Assembly (NCBI GenBank): GCA_023213395.1
Contig: CM041465.1
Span: 221,595,741-221,659,740 of the forward strand
Direction of reading: 5' to 3'
DNA from: Cycas panzhihuaensis
Lineage: Eukaryota; Cycadophyta
DNA length: 64,000 nucleotides
Every line of letters begins with the position of its first letter. The first letter of the stretch is position 1. Position numbers and translations under genes: made by a program. Positions 20,846 to 35,089 of this stretch are shown here, piece after piece. The notes under the pieces are model-generated. The model had not been told where the DNA came from. It saw nothing but the letters and a program-made list of their open reading frames with translations, and made no database searches.

Positions 20846-21371
20846 TGATTCAAAAAATAAAAACCGAGCAAGAAGAGTTAAGAAGAAAAAACCTATGCTT
20901 CAGATGTGAGGAGAAGTGGGAACCTAGGCATCGATGTCAAAAGAACCAGTTATATACAATCAGACTTCTGCCCGATGACAACATTGATGAAGAAGAACAA
21001 GGACCAGAAAATAATCAAGAAAATTATTATAATGTAGAACATCAAAAGAGCTACAGTAAGCCCGAGGTCGACCATCCGCAAATGTCACTATCATTTATGA
21101 ACAGTTTTAATCAATCAAATACCACAAGCTACAAGGATCTATCAAAAATCAAGTTGTAACAATCTTGATAGATTCAGGAAGCACACATAATTTTATTGAT
21201 CGAAACTGTGCACAACAATTAAGGTTATTTCCATTAAGGACTCCTCGTTTCCAGGTCACTGTTGGAGGAAGACAGGTAATCTCTGGTCAAGGTGTAATGA
21301 AGAACCTTAGCCTCACGCTAAATGAAGTCAGTATTATAGAAGATTTCTATGTCGTCGATGTTGAGGTGTAG
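20845..21371 (+). pseudogene. N1 zinc knuckle and aspartic protease
   Basis: The zinc knuckle CFRCEEKWEPRHRC lies at about 20895-20940, in the form typical of plant chromoviruses. After an acidic linker and one stop at 21157, the protease reads ILIDSGSTHNFIDRN (D-S-G active site intact, about 21164-21210), then FQVTVGGRQVISGQG and EDFYVVDVEV. The expected next block (GxQWL) is reached only through a frameshift in 21349-21420. Confidence 0.85.
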
Positions 21372-21720
21372 ATATGGTATCAAGCGGTCAATGGCTCAAG
21401 ACACTCTAACCTTTGAAATGAATATTAATGAACAATTTATACGATTTAAAAAATACGGAAGAATTATCTCGTTATCAGGAAAACGATTGAAGAAAACTAA
21501 AGCCCTACCACACAAGGATCAAAGTGAAGAAGTCAAGAAACATCCACCAAAGATTTCAAAACACAACCAAGGTTTTCAACCAGAAGAATTTTCTAATAAA
21601 TACCTGCAACATCCGTCTAGTCGCCTAATGGATTCTGCTACAATGAAGGATAGCGTACCTTTAAAGGACTGCAATCGTTCGACTATGTTTTGTGGGCGAA
21701 ACATCTCAAGAGGGAGGACT
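21349..21720 (+). pseudogene. N1 post-protease remnant up to the polypurine tract
   Basis: The frame opened at 21349 keeps chromovirus post-protease wording at first (LTFEMNINEQFIRF, IISLSGKRL), then runs through a Lys/Pro/His-rich segment with no RT, and ends in the purine tract and LTR. The RT-to-integrase part of an ancestral element is missing between about 21480 and 21700, but no clean deletion junction can be defined by eye. Confidence 0.55.
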
Positions 21721-21966
21721 TGTTATGAACCTCCTTAAGCAACAAACTTTAATTAATTGATTAAATATTAGGTGCTATTGAACAGGCACAACTCTCCATG
21801 AAAGGGCATAATGTACATATAAATTGAGCACCAATTGTAACATGGACATCATATCTTTTATCTTATCAATCAATCTTGATTTATTGACTATAACTGGCTC
21901 CAGCGTTATCGCGTGCTCTCTTGTTCAAATCAGTTTGTCTTCAAGTTACGAGCTGGGTTCGTAACA
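21721..21966 (+). repeat. N1 3' LTR
   Basis: See the 5' LTR; same length, two substitutions. The 70-codon frame beginning inside it at 21913 is a read-out into G1 and not a gene. Confidence 0.95.
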
Positions 21967-21971
21967 TTATG

Positions 21972-23030
21972 CCTAACAACACTCCTGGTCTTTGCAATGA
22001 GGATAAACTATGGCTCTGAATTTCTTTTCTTGCTTAATGAGCTAAAACTATGGGTAATTCTTTTCTTTATCCTTTTCTTATCTTCTCTTGAGTTGTTCTT
22101 GCTTTTATCAAAAATTTACTTATGATTATATAAGCCTTTTGCTTCTTTTAGCATTTACATGAATTATGAGTTCTCTTTTCAATGGTTTTGGTCTTTTTTT
22201 CTTTTGAGTTCCATACTCAAGAGAGAATTTAGGCCCCTAGCTTCATTATTCATTCTCATCCTTGAAAGAGAGACTTCTTTGTCAGCTTCAGATACTTTCA
22301 GTTGTTGAGATCATACTTTTATTCATTAGTCTTTTATCTTGAGAATTCCTTCTTGGTCATATATCACCTACTATTTTCTTTCTTATTACTTTTATTATCC
22401 TCGGTTCTCTCTATCTACATTATGAAGTAAATACTTATTCTGTCACATTCCCTTTATATTTGGAGACACTGTGATTTTGATTTCTTTTCTTTCTTACAGT
22501 TTAATCCTTAACGAGATTGGTCTCTTTTAGTTTAGGTTCCATTGAAAAGGATAAATCCTTGTTATATTAAGTAAATGAACTTCATAATTGGATGATTATG
22601 ATTTTGTTCTTGTAAAAAAAATGTGAAAAGTGAAAATAAAAAAAAGAAAAAAAAATCATCGATAAAAAAAAAAAGAAGTAAAGAAAGAAAAGAAAAAATT
22701 AAAAAAAGTATATTATTATCATCCTCTTACAATTTGGGGCAAGTCATGTGATGACTTCATCCCCACCTATTCTTGTGGTAGGTCAGGTTCATTTAGATGA
22801 GTCATTCAAGATTTTTGGGTCTAGTTACTTGGGTCCACCATGGCCTCAGTTATGATCTAACCTTGCTTGACACTTTTTATTCTTATTCATTATGATCATC
22901 TCAATTGTGATTTCTCTTTTTCCTTAATATAATTAGAACCTTTTTCATTTGCTATTATCTCCTTATTGATTGATTCCTGCACCTTCCTTTATTAATCATA
23001 CTGTCTCCAAATATTGGTCATATCTTCCTA
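21972..23030 (+). other. G1 region between integrase and second RNase H
   Basis: About 1 kb of T-rich and then A-rich sequence (A-run block 22610-22710), with no domain recognised. At 22730-22775 there is a small inverted repeat around GTCATGTGATGAC. Confidence 0.4.
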
Positions 23031-23460
23031 TGGTATTAAGTATTTTCACTGATGGAGGTAGTAGAGGTAACCCGAGACCATTTGCTGCTACTTAGATGAT
23101 CTACGATTAATTGAGAAATCCTCTCCTCTCCACTGGCTTGTTTATACCTAGAGCAACTAATAATAAATCTGAATATTTTGTCATCATTAGATCCTTATTT
23201 GATATCTCTCACTCTTATCTTTGACCCATAATTATATATTTTGATTCTTAGGTTATAGTCTATCCACTGGTTGGGATATATTAGGTCCACTCTTTATGAA
23301 TCCTTCTTTACCATCATGCTTTATTATTATTGTCATTATTTTCTTCAGTCATTATCTAGTATGTCCCTTAGACCTTTAATGTTGAAGCTAACACTCTTGT
23401 CTCTTCTATCTTAAATGATTACTTTGATTGTCTTTCATCTTTTGGCTAAGGGCACTGTAC
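23031..23460 (+). pseudogene. G1 second RNase H (archaeal/plant type), after integrase
   Basis: One frame reads IFTDGGSRGNPRPFAAT, then TGLFIPRATNNKSEYF and YFDS at positions matching the three catalytic acidic residues (TDGGS, SEY, DS) of an RNase H fold, then VYPLVGIY where family members have a Gln-x2-Gly-x-Tyr block. DGGSRGNPGP and ATNN-x-AEY are signatures of the archaeal-type RNase H found as an extra domain in Tat elements. About six stops break it, most at Gln/Trp positions. It belongs to G1, because the sequence is continuous with integrase once N1 is removed. In the Tat elements I know, this domain sits before integrase, so its place here is unusual. Confidence 0.8.
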
Positions 23461-24068
23461 TCTAAAACAAGTATAAACTACCACTCTATAAAGAGTATAA
23501 ACTATTGGTTTTTGAAGATTAAGGTTTAAGTAATGTAAAGGTTAAGATTATAGGTTTAAGAATGAAATGAAGTGTTTGAAAGGATAAATCCACATGGGAA
23601 TCTTAGGCTATAAAAGATCTTGGCAGGGACTAAGATCCCAAAAGCTTCTTACCCCTAGAAGGAGCCAATGAGGAATCTAATATACCCAAAACATTAGTTG
23701 TTTATCAAGTGAGATTAATCTTTTATTGTATAAACAATGTGTTTTCTTTATGATATATTATATGAATATGGATTTTATTATATGTTTATATAATCTATGA
23801 AGAGTATGATGTAAATTATATGAGTTTTTTCTTTAGAGAAACTTACATTATCCTATCTTCTACTTTTATAAACTTATGACCATTTATTTTAGATGGTTTT
23901 ATGTTTCTAGAAATAGAATTAGTAAGTCTTTCATCTACTTCCTTTTATCTTTTACTCGTTTTCTATCCTTTATTACACGTTACAATCATTTTCTTTTCAA
24001 AACCTCTTTACACTCTCAAATTAGAATAAACTACTATGTACATATTAGTGAAAAAATATAAAATTACA
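23461..24068 (+). other. G1 3' region, no gene seen
   Basis: AT-rich, without a recognisable domain. It leads into the microsatellite. Confidence 0.4.
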
Positions 24069-26692
<2,624 letters not shown>

Positions 26693-26699
26693 GACTATC

Positions 26700-28200
26700 A
26701 CATTGATGAATGCATATTATGCTCAATTCATAAAAAGGGAATAAAGGAGGGAAGAGAGTTCATAGTTAATTATCCATTACATACAAGTTTTGAAGAAAAA
26801 TGATTAATATATATACACATATAAAAGAATATAGTATATCTGTCACTCATGTGACTCATGATACAACAACCAAAACTCATAAAATGCCTCTCATCTCCCT
26901 CCTGTCGCTCTCTATATATAGAATACATTCATCTGTATACACAAAATACATTCATTTCTGAGAGCCCTTATCAGATCTCTCCTATGCTCCTGGTTATGTC
27001 CTCTCTCCTCTATCTAAAGTCTATCCATGCATAGGCTCTCTATGAGGTGGAAGATATCGTTCCTACTGCACTATAGTACTTCCTGATAGAGTAACTTATA
27101 CTCCCACCTGTGCCAACATCATCCTATATAAATAACATCTCTCATCCTCATCTGTCCTAAGCTCTAACTCCTATAGTCACAGCTCTACTCTCATATCCAT
27201 AAATATGCACGACTGAAATAGTCAATACAGTGGGCCAGAAGTGTATGATCTACTATGTTCCATACTGAAGCCTCCTCTGATACAAGTACATAAGGGAATA
27301 TTAAGTTTAGTGTCCTCCTCACCTTCGCTAGAGTCATGCTCTCATCATTTGTCCATAGAAAATAAATAAATTATGATCATTCTCCTAGGAAGAAAGTACA
27401 TAATCAAAAGAAAACATAACTTGACACATTGAAAATTAATTAACTGACATACTTGCTGGCTCACCTCCACTATCTCTCCTACCTCTGCCTCCTCTCACCC
27501 TCTCTCTCCCTCTCCCTCTTCCTTATCTAGTGATAGGAGTCTCTCATATTGCTCCTCTCTCCACTGCCTTCATCTTGTCGTCTTTCTATATCGGTAGCCC
27601 CTCATATGTATCCTCTATTAGCTGTCTCATGGTCATCTTACTCAATAAAGGGCTGTGAGTACTTCTCACTATGATAGCTATTTTGTTATAAATTTGCACT
27701 CTCATGTGCCACCTGTTCATCCCTGGATCCATAACAATTAACTCTCTCAGTGCTCCTCCTGGTCTCATTAAAAGAATATGATCACATATCCAACACATCA
27801 TGATAGAGTTGTAAGAGAATCCCTTTCTCCTTTGTCTCTTGATCCTCAATAGCTATGGACATATACTATCTATTATATATTGTCCCTAGTTCATTTGAAC
27901 TACCTCCTTACTACTCCTACCCACTGAGTTGAAACCCCTATGAAGTTTTGGGTTATAGTAATCCTGTATATGATGATGAGGGTGATGATCCTCTGTATAA
28001 CAAGAACACCCTTTATTATTTATATGGCGTTTATGGACATCCCATGGGGGCTAAAATGATCAGTGAAACCTGTCAAATACTGGCTACATGTCACCTGAGA
28101 CTCATCATCTACTACCCTACCGCGTCTCACTCTCTCCCCATGCCAACTAACTCCTATAATCCTCCCTACAATCCTTAGGGTAATATGAATCTCTTCAATT
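26700..28200 (-). other. G1 3' region with coding-like traces on the antisense strand
   Basis: Read on the minus strand, 27390-27200 gives WTNDESMTLAKVRRTLNL followed by a further 30 residues without stop, and 27849-27586 gives an 87-residue frame (WHMRVQIYNKIAI, MRQLIEDTYEGLP) that runs on into an Arg-Gly-rich stretch (27545-27470). I do not recognise the protein. Some Tat-group elements carry an antisense gene between pol and the 3' LTR, and this could be the relic of one. Codon pattern alone is weak evidence. Confidence 0.3.
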
Positions 28201-29265
28201 ACCTATAATCTAAAAATATTATGACCTAGAATCCAACAACTAGTTAAATCATGGAGTATATCATTCTTCATTACCAACTTAGTCGATCCACTTGCTTTGG
28301 GTAGTCTATAAGTCCTTAGAATCAACTAATCTCTCTTATTGAGCTGACTAACTAGCTCTCATATGGCTAGTCCCTCACTTTCTCGTGTATTTACTCTTTC
28401 TAAAGGTCACATTACATCAAAACAATCACATCTGATTTCTATTTTCATATTATGAAATTTTAATTTTTAAGTTCTTTCCTTTAAAAATTGTAAAAATATA
28501 ATAAAATAGTTTAAAACATGATTTTCTATTCAAAGACGTAACTTCACAATAAAAAATGTGATTTTACTGTCAAAAATATGATTTTCTAATACTATTATTA
28601 CTCTTTCAAATTATATTTTTGATGATATTATCACATTTTCTATAATATTACAGTGTTTTTAATATTGTTCTTACGTTTTTCTCATTGCAAAATAATATTT
28701 TTCATATGCAAATTCAATTTTAAAAAAATTGAGAAGTAGACTCACTAGATACTCGATCGCTATTGCATCCTGATAATCTCTATCTTCTAGAGCTGATCTC
28801 CTATTCAAACAGCTCCAAATTGCCTTAGAAAGAGAGTAAAAAGGCCATCGAACAACTAATTTTTTTGACTCCCTCCTATAAAAATGAAATTTGATTTTCA
28901 TCTTTTTCCTTAATAAAGGGGAGGTACTTTTCTCCGTTTTTTGAATAGAAAATTTTCTTTCATTCATTGAGTTTATCAAAGTGAATTCTACTTCTTTATA
29001 ATCATCATTATCGAATGAAAGCACTTTGGGATAACAAAATGATTCATCTTTTATCTATTAGGCTTAATTATCAAATTTAATATATTTATCTTCCATGGAG
29101 CTTTTTGAATACTTGAATGCTATATCTTTCACTTGTTTTCTTTTGGATCGACTTTCATCTTGATCTTCAAAATGCTTTGAGACCTTTTACCTATTAAAGA
29201 GCTTAAACTATAAAAGGGAACCCTCTAAATTTGATTGTTGATGAGGTTAAACTATGATAATGAAA
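28201..29265. other. G1 3' region, no gene seen
   Basis: Very AT-rich, with repeated ATGTGATTTT and ATATGATTTTCTA-like words at 28500-28650. No domain is recognised on either strand. Confidence 0.4.
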
Positions 29266-29440
29266 CTCTAAAGCCCTTCATCCTATTAATGAGTTTAAAT
29301 TATGATGGAAGTCTCCAAAAAGTCACATACTAATGAGTTGAAATTATGATGGAAGACTCCAAAAAGTCACATACTAATGAGTTGAAATTATGGTAGTCTT
29401 AAGGCTCTGAAAAGTCACCTATTAATGAGCCTAAGAACTA
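29266..29440. repeat. 44-bp tandem repeat near the 3' end of G1
   Basis: About four imperfect units built on CACATACTAATGAGTTGAAA and TTATGATGGAAGACTCC, two of them nearly identical (about 29310-29400). It lies 350 bp before the 3' LTR. Tandem repeats in this place are common in Tat elements. Confidence 0.75.
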
Positions 29441-29784
29441 TGACAATCCATCCTTTATACTCTAGCAAAAGGACCTTTCCTCTGAAGTGTGTTTAATGAG
29501 AGATAAATAATGACCAATTGGATCTTTAAGTACCATCTAATTTGTGGGCATTCGACATTGTTCTTTTCATTCAATGAATGAGAACCCAATCCTTTTGGGT
29601 TAACTTTTAGGTAAGATTTCTTTAGTCTATTATAGAAGTATCAAAGTTGGTTTGATTAAATTGCATGTCTTTCCATCATTTACATAGCCCATTTCATATC
29701 TTTCGCTCAATAGAGAATCCTTTACTCTCATCATTGTCACCTTTTACCATCCTACTTCCTTTTTAAAGTAGGATCTTAAGGTGT

Positions 29785-29797
29785 TAAGGGGGTAAAT
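29785..29797 (+). other. G1 polypurine tract
   Basis: TTAAGGGGGTAAA directly precedes the TGTTTTACC start of the 3' LTR. This fixes the orientation of G1 as plus. Confidence 0.75.
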
Positions 29798-31307
29798 GTT
29801 TTACCAAAACCTAGCCCTCTTGTTGATCTTCCTCACTTTTAATAAGTTTCTTGTATTGTTTCATGTGAGAATGATTGATTTAGGCTTGTTTCATATGCAT
29901 TAGGCTATCTTTTGATGAAATGTTATATTGATTTCATTGATGGTGTATGTTGAATAATGATGGATATATTATTATACTATCACTTACTGATGAGTGATAA
30001 CTATTGCATTAAATTCTTCTCTTTCATAATCATTCTTATTTATTTCTTCCTTTAAAATATTTTGTTTTATATTTTTGTCTTGATTTCACCCTTAGATTCT
30101 CTTTTTTTGATTAATTTTTGGGCCTATGCTTATTATTTTTATCCCTTTTGAGCTATTTTTCTCATTAATAAAGTCATTTATGCTAAAATTTATTAAAAAT
30201 TCTTTTTTTTTTTTTAACTTTTTAATGAGCCATTTTCATCTCTTGATTTATCATGTTTTTTTTCTTATAAAAAATGTGATCGATTGTGTTTTATGAAGGA
30301 AGTTGCATGTTTGTTTCTTCAAAAATACGATTAGTCATGTTTTTTACTGTCATACATGCAAAACTCTTCTAGCATGCCAATTTTCTACATGTTGTCACCT
30401 AGATTCTATGGAAACTAACCATAATCGTGCCTGAAACTTATAAAAAACCTCGGGTCATCTATTATTTGAAGTCTGTGATCTTAGATATCAAGTTTTTGAG
30501 GTGTTTTTTGAGAGATTTTTACTACTGTTATTTTGGAAAGATTATTGAAGAAAAATGGTGAAGTCAAAAGAAGATTTTGAAGCTTTGGTTGCTACTTTAT
30601 TGATACTCAGATTTCAATGGTTGGTGCTTTTCAAAATTCTTAGTTTTCTGTAAAGCTTTTAGCTTTAAACTTCTCATTCATGGTAAGATCTTTCTTCTTG
30701 TGAATTCTTGCAAATCTTTTACTCTTTTATGACTATTTGTACTCAAAATCTTTCCTTTCTTCTTGGTGATATTTGAGGTCTCTTTGTATTTATTTTCTTC
30801 CTTAGGAATTTGACTAAAAGGTCTACCTTTTATGGGATGAAAATGGGATAGACTATTGTGAAGAATGCTCATCTCTTTATTGACAGAATAACTAATATCT
30901 ACTATTCTTCTGCAACTATCCAAATCCCCAAGAGGCTTGCTTTCATTTTAGCTTATTTGTGGCTATTATTGAGCCTTTTGTCTTATGTTTCTCTTTTTCC
31001 TTTATTGGTTTTAAAGGGAAATGTAAAGTAGTTTGATCATATGAAAGAAGGAAAGCCATTCTGAGGTAGGAGTTCATTAATAGACTAGAAATCATAGAAA
31101 ATTGTTAGTATTATTCTTACTTAACTTCATTGGTTTTATTGCTCTCTTGTTTTAAAAGAAAATCTGAATATATGAATGATAAATCTTTGATGTAATTAAA
31201 TCATATGAAATTTAGGGATCCTTTGGTGTCCAAAAGACTCTATTTATGATAGAATTTCTTTACCTTTTAGTCTATTGCTTGTTTATGGATGATGATTTGA
31301 TTAATTG
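29798..31307 (+). repeat. G1 3' LTR, left part (interrupted by C1)
   Basis: It matches 415-1500 and 11226-11650. It reads through the G2 insertion site without interruption (single TTATT near 30880), which serves as an empty-site control. C1 cuts it at 31307. Confidence 0.9.
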
Positions 31308-31620
31308 TGAAAGAAGTTAATGTATCAAGGTCATTTGTGTAGATTAATTAAGTGACCTTGGGGTATATTATTAGCATTTAGTCTCTTAGTAAAATACACT
31401 TCATGTGCATTTGGATGTAATTTTGGGTTCATGTCATTAGGTAGGAAAATCCTAACCTTAATACTTACCCTCAATAATAAAAGGTGAAATCTCAATGAGA
31501 GAGTCATTATTCATTCTTACCTCCAAACTTTGCTCTCATATATTGTTTTCATCTCTTCTTCATTCTCCATTACCATTGTGTGTATATGAATGATTATTCC
31601 CTAAATCCATCATTCCTTCA
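31308..31620 (+). repeat. C1 5' LTR
   Basis: 313 bp, TGAAAG to CTTCA. It is matched by 38491-38793 throughout, including the shared block TCAATAATAAAAGGTGAAAT. Confidence 0.93.
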
Positions 31621-31622
31621 TG

Positions 31623-31634
31623 TGGTATCAGAGC
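31623..31634 (+). other. C1 primer-binding site, tRNA-iMet
   Basis: TGGTATCAGAGC lies two bases after the 5' LTR and is an exact match to the initiator-Met type. Confidence 0.92.
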
Positions 31635-33540
31635 TAGAAGGGAATTTATTCACTCAATTCCATTTGCATGGAGTCATTTTGCCTTTCATTCACCTTCAAT
31701 ATGAAGTATTGAAAGTGCACTTACTATTTTTAAAATTTTGAGAGTTTTTTATTATGCAAAACTTGTATTTCATTTATAACACATTTTAGTATTCTATATT
31801 TATTTACAGGTGCATTGAGGATCAAAGCTGTTAGTCGAAAGAATATTTTTTGGTTTTAGGCTCTTGAAAAAAATTAGTTTTTATTAATCTTTATAGTTAA
31901 TTTTAGATTTTATTAAGGGAGATTCTATTAATTTTTTATTATAAATCAATTCTCAGTTATAAAATCTATGTTGTAAAGCTATAGGTTAAATTTTTAATTG
32001 CTTGTAGGTAGTAGAAAATAGATGGGACCATTTAGAAAAAGGTTGTTTAGCCTTACGAGAGGTGAAAAATTAGAGTTATCCATTTTTACTAAAACTTTGT
32101 AGGGAGGGATACCCAAGCAAGACAAATATTTTTATCTTCTATACTATCTCTAAATTTTGCCTTAACTGGCCTCAAAAAGTAGAAGTTCAGATAGTCCTAA
32201 TCTGATTGCTTAGTAGATCCAGCCTCAAAGAATCCAATAAATCAAGTTTTATCAGATTTCATACACCAGAAAGATAGATTTCTTTAAAATTTAGGTTTTT
32301 ACCATGGAAAGTCTTATAGGAGTTTTAGTGAGTTTCGAGCTATTTCAGCTCATTTTTATAAGTTTCGTCAAAAGACATTTTGACTCATCACAGTGAGATC
32401 TATCATCTAGGAGAGTGAAGTCTTGAATCGAAACGTTTTGGCTGTTTCGTATGGCTGTATGACCATATAGAAGTTTTTGATAGAAGATTTAGATTCCTCT
32501 CACTTTTCCTAATACTTTCTCTGTTAGTCAAAATTTAAGTTTAGAAGAAAATTTTTAAGTTTTTTACTTTTTCCTTTTTCTTAAAAAAAAAGAAGGGATT
32601 TTTTTCAAATAACAAAAGAAAAAATAAAAATTATTATAATAGTAAAACACCTGGATTGTAGAAAAATCTGGTGTTTATACTTAGTATCTTTGTATGTTTA
32701 TTCATGTGCATACATATTAATAGACAAAAGCAACATAAAAGAAGCATAAAAGTAAGCATCAATACATTAATAATTCATTTCAGTAATATAAATGCAAACA
32801 TATTTGTATATTTCCTAAAATAAACCCATTACGTTTGACTTATACTACTAGTTCTTGACTTATGCGCGTACTCATCTTAGTTGAAATAGACCATAGGTGG
32901 CTGAAGTCTAGGCCCTAAGAGAGGTATGAGTTTCATATTGGATTTGGTCTTAACTGGAATATTAGTAGAGCAATAGGTTAGCCACACCTATGGGCTCCCT
33001 TTAGGGATTATCTCGATAACCAGCTAAGATAACTAAAAATTTAATGTAAGATTTAAATCAACCTAGTCTAATATCTATCATAGTTGTAGGATATGCACAT
33101 ATTGTTTGACTCTTCAGAGGAGGTATATAGCTGCTCACTGGTGAATTGGGAGAACTTGGGCTCCATTGTGACTTAGATTTCATCACCAAGTGTAGGTGTA
33201 GGTATCATGGGTGAAAGTCCTAATCATATACCAGAAGCCTAAGGCATCAAAACCTCACATATATTTAGACATAAGTTAGAGGTTAATAACATGACACATC
33301 ACCACTCTTTGTCAGCTCTACATTAAGCTCAATTCTTGTATCATTGCTTATACTTATTCTTCATAAATGTTAAAAAATACATAATCATTGCTTACCTCCT
33401 TAACATAACATTCATTTTTGTATTCCTACTACATTAGGTGTACTAGCCATACATGTTAGTGGCATATACTTTTATCATCTCTTCTACTTCTTCATCATCA
33501 CTATGTCATCTTAATTCAAGTAGAATGTCAACCATATATT
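31635..33540 (+). other. C1 leader, no gene seen
   Basis: About 1.9 kb between the primer site and the first gag-like sequence, longer than is usual for copia elements. It contains an A/T-run stretch at 32560-32640. I see no protein motif. It may include an unrecognised insertion or lost gag sequence. Confidence 0.4.
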
Positions 33541-34440
33541 GAAAGGCAAAGAAAATTGGGATTTTTGGTACATTAGAGTTTAAAATGCTATAAAGTATGA
33601 AGGCCTTTGGAGATCCCACTTGCAGCCTATACCCATCATACTTGTAACAACTACAACACCTACTTCCAGTGGAAACACTCTAATAGCTTCTACAAATATT
33701 GGAACTAAACTACAATGGGAGATAGATGATGAAAAGATTCATGTAGAAATTCTGTTAGTTACTAATCACTCATTGTATAACTTGATTGATAAAGAGCAAC
33801 ATGATACAGCCTCGAAAGTCCTTAAAGTTCTCAAGAGGAATTTTAATTCCAAGTTAGACTTGGAATTTATTCATCTTGTTCTGAAAATGAATAAATTAAA
33901 AATACATAAGGGACAAGATCATGAGATAATAAATCTCCTTTGACCAATAAAATATGCAATTAATAGATTTTAAAATCTAATGCATCACTTGTACATTCTT
34001 GATCTAATCATGTTTACATATGCCTAATTATAAAAACTTGCTTGGAAGTCTTCAATCTAGTGGAATATTGAAGACACCCAACTTTGAAGCATTTGCTAAG
34101 AAGTTCATAGATTTTGATGAGACCTTTGATACCAACTTTGTAGTCTCTGACTCTCTTCTAAATGTAGCCTTTGAGGTGGAAGAAGAAGTTTGTTATACAA
34201 ATAATTAAGGTCCTTCTTGTAGTAGAGGAAATAAGTGAGGAAGAGGAAGAGGAAAAAATATGGAAAATTATCCATAAGGTCAACCAAACCCTCAGTCACA
34301 TCCTTGACAATCTCAAGGCCAAGGGCTGCTTCAATAAAAAATAAGACAGTCAAGCCAAACTAATACCCCTTCAGGGACTAGCAATCAAAATATTAGGTGT
34401 GATTAGTATAACCATAAAAGACACTTTACAAAATACTATA
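33541..34440 (+). pseudogene. C1 gag with degraded zinc knuckle
   Basis: Frames at 33620-33943 (SLYNLIDKEQHDTASKVLKV) and 34020-34208 (NYKNLLGSLQSSGILKTPNF) have copia gag wording. At about 34398-34440 the nucleocapsid motif CX2CX4HX4C is visible as C-D-stop-Y-N-H-K-R-H-F-T-K-Y: the second and fourth zinc ligands have become Tyr. Confidence 0.7.
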
Positions 34441-34679
34441 AAACTACCACTTGTAAATTAGCCAAATTTCAACCAAAATATGGAGCTCAAAATGTTGAAG
34501 AAACTTATGAAGAATTATTTAGTAGTATACGTTTTATATAAGTACACTTTTAAAGAATTGAGAGATCTTCAACATTAAATACCATTGACCAATCCTAAAG
34601 ATACTTTGAAGTTTAATATGGATATATCACTTGTAAATTCTTTTCACCAATGCCAAGCCCTATTGAAATTGTAAATAGT

Positions 34680-34990
34680 GTTACTTTAATCGATGGATAG
34701 TGGACCATGGACATAGGGGTAACTCAATATATAATATGCAATCGTAGTCTATATCAAATATTTGACTCAAATATTCAAGGAGTTGTTCACATGACTAACA
34801 AATCATAATAACCTGTTGAAGGAATTGGTAACATTCGCCTAAAACTCCCAAGCTTAAGAGATTTTATATTGCTTGATGTCCTATACATACCTAATCTCAA
34901 TAAAACCTGCTCTCCTTATCCGTACTTATCTCTCATGGATTTAATCTGAGTATAATTGTAAATGACTAGACTCTCCATGTCATTCACCCT
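34680..34990 (+). pseudogene. C1 aspartic protease
   Basis: WTMDIGVTQYI corresponds to the copia protease active site (usually W-x-x-D-S-G-A-T), followed by LPSLRDFILLDVLYIPNLN, the standard copia block. The active site reads D-I-G, so an intact enzyme is unlikely. Confidence 0.78.
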
Positions 34991-35089
34991 CCAACTGATT
35001 AAGTGCTCTTAACTGGACATCTTATTGGCAAACTCTTTTGACTAAATAGCTCTCTATCTTCTAAAGCCCATTATGCCCAAAGCCCTTGT

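Larger units (their letters stand above)
18157..21971 (+). mobile_element. N1: short gag-protease LTR retrotransposon, young
   Basis: The element is 18162-21966 (3805 bp). Two 246-bp LTRs begin TGTTATGAAC and end TTCGTAACA. TTATG is duplicated at 18157-18161 and 21967-21971. The primer site is at 18410-18421 and a purine tract at about 21706-21720 (AAGAGGGAGGACT). The interior holds gag, one zinc knuckle and protease, and it lacks RT, RNase H and integrase. The element must therefore rely on enzymes of another element. Gag and protease motifs are chromovirus-like. The LTRs differ at two positions only, making it the youngest insertion in the window by this measure. Confidence 0.93.

Noticed and set aside
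29266-29440. CRISPR-like regular repeats
   Set aside because: Units are adjacent and tandem with no unique spacers, and the surrounding sequence is a plant LTR element.
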